Shown piece by piece: positions 3,532 through 6,327 of a stretch of 6,327 nucleotides of DNA. How positions within the stretch are numbered: position 1 is the stretch's first letter; each line of letters opens with the position of its first letter. A program made the translations under genes and the position numbers. Source of the DNA: Methanomicrobiales archaeon (lineage in GTDB: Archaea > Halobacteriota > Methanomicrobia > Methanomicrobiales > JACTUA01); the NCBI GenBank assembly GCA_028678555.1, contig JAJRDF010000087.1, forward strand, positions 1 through 6,327. Reading direction: 5' to 3'. The notes beneath the pieces are model-generated. The model saw only the letters and a program-made list of their open reading frames with translations, was not told where the DNA came from and did no database searches.

Positions 3532-5205
3532 TCAAATCACGTATTCCGCATCCAGCCGGGCCATGTCGCCGCGGAACCGGTCCAGGTCCACGTACCCGGC
3601 GCCGGTCCCCTGGACCCCGGACACCGTTCCGGTGGAGGAATACTGCCAGAAGTCCCACCCGACGGAGGGTTCGGTGCCGCCCCAGCGGGCGATCCACCGG
3701 GCACTGGCCCGGTTCTCGGCATTCAGGAACGACTGGGCCACGGACTGGCTGGTGTAGATGAACGGTTCGACTCCCGTCTTTGCCCGGACTTCAGAGATCC
3801 AGGTGGTGACCCACAGGTTCAGCTTCGCGGATCCCATGGCCCGGGCATCCTCCTGCTCCACGTCGAGGACCGGCCGGAGGTAGCCGTCCCTGATGCAGTC
3901 ACCTGCAACCGCCAGGAAGTAGGCGGCCTCGGATTTCGCATCCGCGATGACGGCGGCATCGGAGGTGGACGAGGTGAGACCGAATCCCTTGCAGTGGTAC
4001 GGACCTGCCCGGACGCCCGCGGCGGAGGCCCCCCGGATGTTGGTGAGGAAGGTGGAATCGGTCTTCACATCGCCGTAGCTGGAGCGGATCAGGGCAAAGG
4101 ACTTCCCTGCTGCCGCGACCTTTGCCCAGTCAATGGAGCGCTGGTAGACCGAGACGTCGATCCCCTCCAGGTACGCCTGCGGGGCGGTGGTGAAAGAGAG
4201 GGTCGTTCCCGTCACCTTCCCCTTCGGGTTCTCGGCCACGGCCCGGAACTGGTAGGTGGTGGCCGGTGGGAGGCCCTTCAGATCAACGCCGAACGATCCG
4301 GGTGCGGACATGGTGACCCGCGCGGTGGCGGTGGGGGACGCGCTTCCGGTCCAGTACTCGAACCCGACGGTGCAGGGGAACCCTCCCGTGGAGACCAGGG
4401 TTCCTTCCAGCCGGGCGGTGGTACTGGCCACGCTGCCTGTCCCCTTCGTGGTCACCTGCGGGAGAGAACCGGCGAGAGGCCCCTGGAAGTAGAGGGTGCT
4501 GGAGACCGGGGACCAGCGGGTTCCCGCGCGGGCCTGCAGGTTCCAGCGGTAGTTCGTCCCGCTGGAGAGGACTCCGGCAGGCACCGTGAGGGAGGTTCCG
4601 GTGATGCCCTGCGGATTCCAGACGATGTTTGCGGACCCGTAGGGATACCTGCTGATGGCCACGGAATAGTTCTCCGCACCGACCGGTGCCGTCCAGGTGA
4701 GGGTCGGCGTCAGCGTGGTGAGCCGGGTACCGGGTGACGATGCCGATCCCGGCGAGAGGGCGACCGGTGCGCGGAAGGGGGGCGTCTGGAAGTAGAGGGT
4801 ATTTGACACGGACGACCAGGTGGTGCCGCTCCGGGCCTGGAGGTTCCACCGGTACTTCCCGCTGTGGACGAGGACCCCCTGCGGGATGGTGACAGAGGTT
4901 CCGTGGATACTCCCCTTCGACCAGATGATGTTCGCAGAGCCATACGGGTATTTACTCACAAAGACGGTATAGTCCTCTGCCCCTGTGACCGCTTTCCAGG
5001 TGAGGGCGGGCGAGAGTGTGCCCAGTTCCGGACCAGGTTCGGTCCCTGTTCCCGGCGCGAGGGCAGTGGGGCGGCTGAGGGCAAGTCCAAAGATGCCCCC
5101 GGGGACGGTGCCTGTGTCCCCTCTCACAATCACGGCCGGTGCCGGGGAGACAAAGAACCCCGCCATCAGGATCAGACAGACTATCCATGGTATCTGCAGC
5201 TTCAT
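3532..5205 (-). CDS. Secreted GH25 muramidase with Fn3-like repeats
   Basis: A 557-residue exported protein whose C-terminal part is a glycoside hydrolase family 25 (Chalaropsis-type lysozyme) domain. That family cuts the beta-1,4 bond between N-acetylmuramic acid and N-acetylglucosamine in bacterial murein. Residues 1-24 are a signal peptide with an APA cleavage motif. Residues 46-143 and 147-244 are two tandem Fn3-like repeats. Residues 248-343 are a third Fn3-like domain (LPPATTYQFRAVAEN near its end). GH25 spans 345-550: Asp350 in GIDVSVYQ, Asp448 and Glu450 in PVLDVEQ (the D-x-E catalytic pair), TTWISEV, FWQYSSTG at 519-526, and Asp540/Asp542 in YVDLDRF. All key acids are present, so it should be active. 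The start ATG has only a weak AGGAT upstream; a TATA box lies at 5279-5287. Murein is absent from archaea, so the target is probably bacterial. Confidence 0.92.
   Translation of the reverse strand: MKLQIPWIVCLILMAGFFVSPAPAVIVRGDTGTVPGGIFGLALSRPTALAPGTGTEPGPELGTLSPALTWKAVTGAEDYTVFVSKYPYGSANIIWSKGSIHGTSVTIPQGVLVHSGKYRWNLQARSGTTWSSVSNTLYFQTPPFRAPVALSPGSASSPGTRLTTLTPTLTWTAPVGAENYSVAISRYPYGSANIVWNPQGITGTSLTVPAGVLSSGTNYRWNLQARAGTRWSPVSSTLYFQGPLAGSLPQVTTKGTGSVASTTARLEGTLVSTGGFPCTVGFEYWTGSASPTATARVTMSAPGSFGVDLKGLPPATTYQFRAVAENPKGKVTGTTLSFTTAPQAYLEGIDVSVYQRSIDWAKVAAAGKSFALIRSSYGDVKTDSTFLTNIRGASAAGVRAGPYHCKGFGLTSSTSDAAVIADAKSEAAYFLAVAGDCIRDGYLRPVLDVEQEDARAMGSAKLNLWVTTWISEVRAKTGVEPFIYTSQSVAQSFLNAENRASARWIARWGGTEPSVGWDFWQYSSTGTVSGVQGTGAGYVDLDRFRGDMARLDAEYVI
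4474..4767 (-). repeat. Second copy of the tandem Fn3-like repeat in the GH25 protein
   Basis: This encodes residues 147-244 of the muramidase. It aligns with residues 46-143 without gaps at a 101-residue period. Identical landmarks are the LSPG start region, LTW (169-171), RYPYGSANI (186-194), YRWNLQARAGT (219-229) and SSTLYFQ (235-241). The copies differ at scattered positions, so the duplication is not brand new. Confidence 0.85.
4777..5070 (-). repeat. First copy of the tandem Fn3-like repeat in the GH25 protein
   Basis: This encodes residues 46-143 of the muramidase, directly after the signal peptide and a short linker. It shares KYPYGSANI, KYRWNLQARSGT and SNTLYFQ with the second copy. 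The fold is judged Fn3-like from alternating beta-strand patterns with conserved Trp and Tyr; a carbohydrate- or wall-binding role is possible but not shown. Confidence 0.85.
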
Positions 5206-5261
5206 GTGATGGATCCTACCCCCCCGGCCGCAGGGATCCCGCCCATGGCCGGTACAATGAG

Positions 5262-5332
5262 AGTAAAGAATAGATTAAGTATTTATCATTATTCATTTAG
5301 AAAGTAAATGTAAAATAAATGACATATACTGA
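5262..5332. other. AT-rich island between the two hydrolase genes
   Basis: About 70 bases are strikingly AT-rich against GC-rich surroundings. The island contains the GH25 TATA box (5279-5287), a small inverted repeat CATTTA/TAAATG (5294-5299, 5305-5310), an overlapping one TCATTTA/TAAATGA (5293-5299, 5316-5322), and another TATA-like ATATAC (5324-5329). It looks like intergenic control DNA, yet the last 13 or so codons of the upstream frame are read through it. Confidence 0.5.
5279..5287 (-). promoter_or_regulatory. TATA box of the GH25 gene
   Basis: On the - strand this reads GATAAATAC, with the same ATAAATA core as the ferritin promoter. Transcription would start near 5255, giving a leader of about 50 nt. 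That leader includes a run of seven G (5219-5225) close to the ribosome binding region. The box lies just beyond the stop codon of the upstream NlpC/P60 gene, so the two hydrolases can be transcribed separately. Confidence 0.55.
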
Positions 5333-6327
5333 ACTTTCCGGTATTTCCGCACGGCCGGAACCGGGTCGTCCTGTGGACCTGCCCGGCGTATGGTATGCAC
5401 TGTCGGGCGGTCTTCCCGGCTGTTCTCATGCGAAGTATCGAGTATCTGTTTAACATGGCGCGTTCTTTCCAATCCGGGCGGGTTTCCTGTGGAGAACCAG
5501 GGTACCACGAGTATCCCTGTATAGAGGGCTATGACGAAATAACCGACGCCGTCGGGCAGTTCTTTCTGGCCGTAGGCATCCTGACCCCAGCCCACCAGTT
5601 CCCCCAGGGATGGCGGAGGAATGGGCTGAAGAACAAGATCCAGTCTGCCATCTGAAAGGACCGGGAGGGTCCATGTGGTGGTCTGAAAGCCCCCTCTGGA
5701 TGAGGTGATGTGCCATTCTCCCGCATCTCCCTCTATCATCACCCCCCCGCTGGCATCAGTGGTAGTATCGAAGGGAGTGCCCGTTCCATCCGAACCGGCG
5801 ACCCGGACTCCCGGGAGGAGAGGACCGGAGCCGGACCTGTCATGGACGGAGAGGCTGAGGCGTACCCGCGATATCGCAGGTCTCCAGGATTCAGGCGGGT
5901 ATGCCCACCCGAGATAGCGCCCCACATGCGGCTCCCCTGCGAATTCGTCCATGGAATGTTCAGCAACACTGCCGAATGCATCGATCGTCCGCCCATCCCC
6001 GAGGTATATGGCTGCATGACCAAAGGCATTTGAATCCCGGCCTTCGAAGAAGATCACCGCTCCCCGTGGTGCCGAGTGCCAGCCATCCGGCTGCTGATCG
6101 AACCGGTCAAGCGTTCTCGCGAAGTCATCCGCGTTTCCCCCGGCAGCCGCCCCTTCCTGCCGGGTGAATGCATTGACCACAAACTTCATGCAGAGAGAAT
6201 TCCAGTCATGCCGGCCTGCACGGAGCCGGGCCCAGGAAATCGACCTCTCAGCCCAGATGGTGAAGCCATCCGGTGGTTGCGGGGGAGGGGGGACAGGTTC
6301 CAGGTAACTGTTCCCCTCACCCCCTTC
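5293..6327 (-). CDS. NlpC/P60-like cysteine peptidase, N-terminus cut by window, 3' end probably damaged
   Basis: The frame is open from the window edge for 344 codons to TGA at 5293-5295; numbering here starts at the edge. Residues 10-19 are Pro-rich linker. Residues 20-145 look like an NlpC/P60 (CHAP-like) hydrolase: WNSLCMKFVVNAF with the likely nucleophile Cys46, RGAVIFF at 88-94, and GHAAIYLGDG with the likely catalytic His104; Asp116 in TIDAFG may complete the site. The family cleaves peptide or amide bonds in murein stem peptides. Residues 150-235 form an Ig-like, carboxypeptidase-regulatory-type domain. Residues 242-261 (GELVGWGQDAYGQKELPDG) look like the start of an RCC1-type repeat. 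After that, the reading frame loses domain character and runs into AT-rich DNA, suggesting a frameshift. The internal ATG at 6189 is not the true start, because it follows Cys46. The signal peptide, if any, lies outside the window. Confidence 0.75.
   Translation of the reverse strand, partial: EGGEGNSYLEPVPPPPQPPDGFTIWAERSISWARLRAGRHDWNSLCMKFVVNAFTRQEGAAAGGNADDFARTLDRFDQQPDGWHSAPRGAVIFFEGRDSNAFGHAAIYLGDGRTIDAFGSVAEHSMDEFAGEPHVGRYLGWAYPPESWRPAISRVRLSLSVHDRSGSGPLLPGVRVAGSDGTGTPFDTTTDASGGVMIEGDAGEWHITSSRGGFQTTTWTLPVLSDGRLDLVLQPIPPPSLGELVGWGQDAYGQKELPDGVGYFVIALYTGILVVPWFSTGNPPGLERTRHVKQILDTSHENSREDRPTVHTIRRAGPQDDPVPAVRKYRKVQYMSFILHLLSK
5453..5604 (-). pseudogene. Remnant of an RCC1-type repeat split across two frames
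   Basis: In the main frame, 5604-5545 encodes GELVGWGQDAYGQKELPDG, which fits the VxGWGxNxYGQxxxP pattern of RCC1-like repeats, followed by GYFVIA. The expected continuation (an A-G-x-x-H-T-L-x-L type segment, then G-K-N) is not in that frame, but a second - strand frame at 5521-5453 reads YRDTRGTLVLHRKP...IGKNAP before TAA at 5450-5452. A small indel near 5520-5530 would join them. This suggests that a propeller-like tail was once longer. It rests on pattern recognition only; the stretch could also be an unrelated C-terminus. Confidence 0.35.

Noticed and set aside
3499..4737. A 412-residue open frame on the + strand opposite the GH25 gene
   Set aside because: It is Gly/Arg-rich shadow translation of a GC-rich gene. 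The - strand frame has a signal peptide, repeats and all GH25 catalytic residues.
3532..5205. Pseudomurein-degrading enzyme
   Set aside because: The motifs are those of GH25 muramidase. Pseudomurein endoisopeptidases are cysteine peptidases of another fold, with different wall-binding repeats.
1..6327. CRISPR array, tRNA, rRNA or insertion sequence
   Set aside because: No short regularly spaced repeats, cloverleaf-like stretch, rRNA-like sequence, transposase motif or flanking terminal repeats were seen.

Overview
The window looks like a piece of a GC-rich archaeal chromosome. A methanogen of the Methanomicrobiales type is the best guess. The reasons are TATA-box promoters about 25 nt ahead of likely transcript starts, short leaders with Shine-Dalgarno sites, a Thr/Pro-rich lipoprotein linker, an archaeal-type ferredoxin:thioredoxin reductase catalytic subunit, and Fn3-like exported proteins. 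No marker such as rRNA or methanogenesis genes is present, so the assignment is an inference.

The left half (about 20-3040, all + strand) is a metal and redox block. It holds a ferritin with a complete ferroxidase centre, an MntP-type manganese exporter, and then a compact operon: ferredoxin:thioredoxin reductase catalytic subunit, thioredoxin-type arsenate reductase (Cys15/Cys87/Cys94) and a MoaD/ThiS ubiquitin-like protein ending in Gly-Gly. The last two genes overlap by ATGA. A strong 10-bp hairpin lies in the presumed leader of this operon. Next comes a secreted, lipid-anchored cupredoxin with an amicyanin-type copper site on a mucin-like linker. Electrons could plausibly run ferredoxin -> Fe-S disulfide reductase -> (thioredoxin) -> ArsC, but no thioredoxin gene is in view.

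The right half (3097-6327, all - strand) is an envelope and exported-protein block. Reading leftward from the window edge there are three genes. The first is an NlpC/P60-like cysteine peptidase cut by the window edge, followed by an Ig-like domain and what looks like a frameshifted, decayed RCC1 repeat. The second is a 557-residue secreted GH25 muramidase carrying two near-identical 98-residue Fn3-like repeats plus a third Fn3-like domain. The third is a tiny two-helix membrane protein with two histidines spaced as in cytochrome b helices.

The most interesting content is this pair of neighbouring bacterial-cell-wall-type hydrolases (muramidase plus NlpC/P60) in a genome that seems archaeal and should have no murein of its own. 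An antibacterial weapon or a predation/defence tool is a reasonable hypothesis, but it is not shown by the sequence. No tRNA, rRNA, CRISPR array or insertion sequence was seen.
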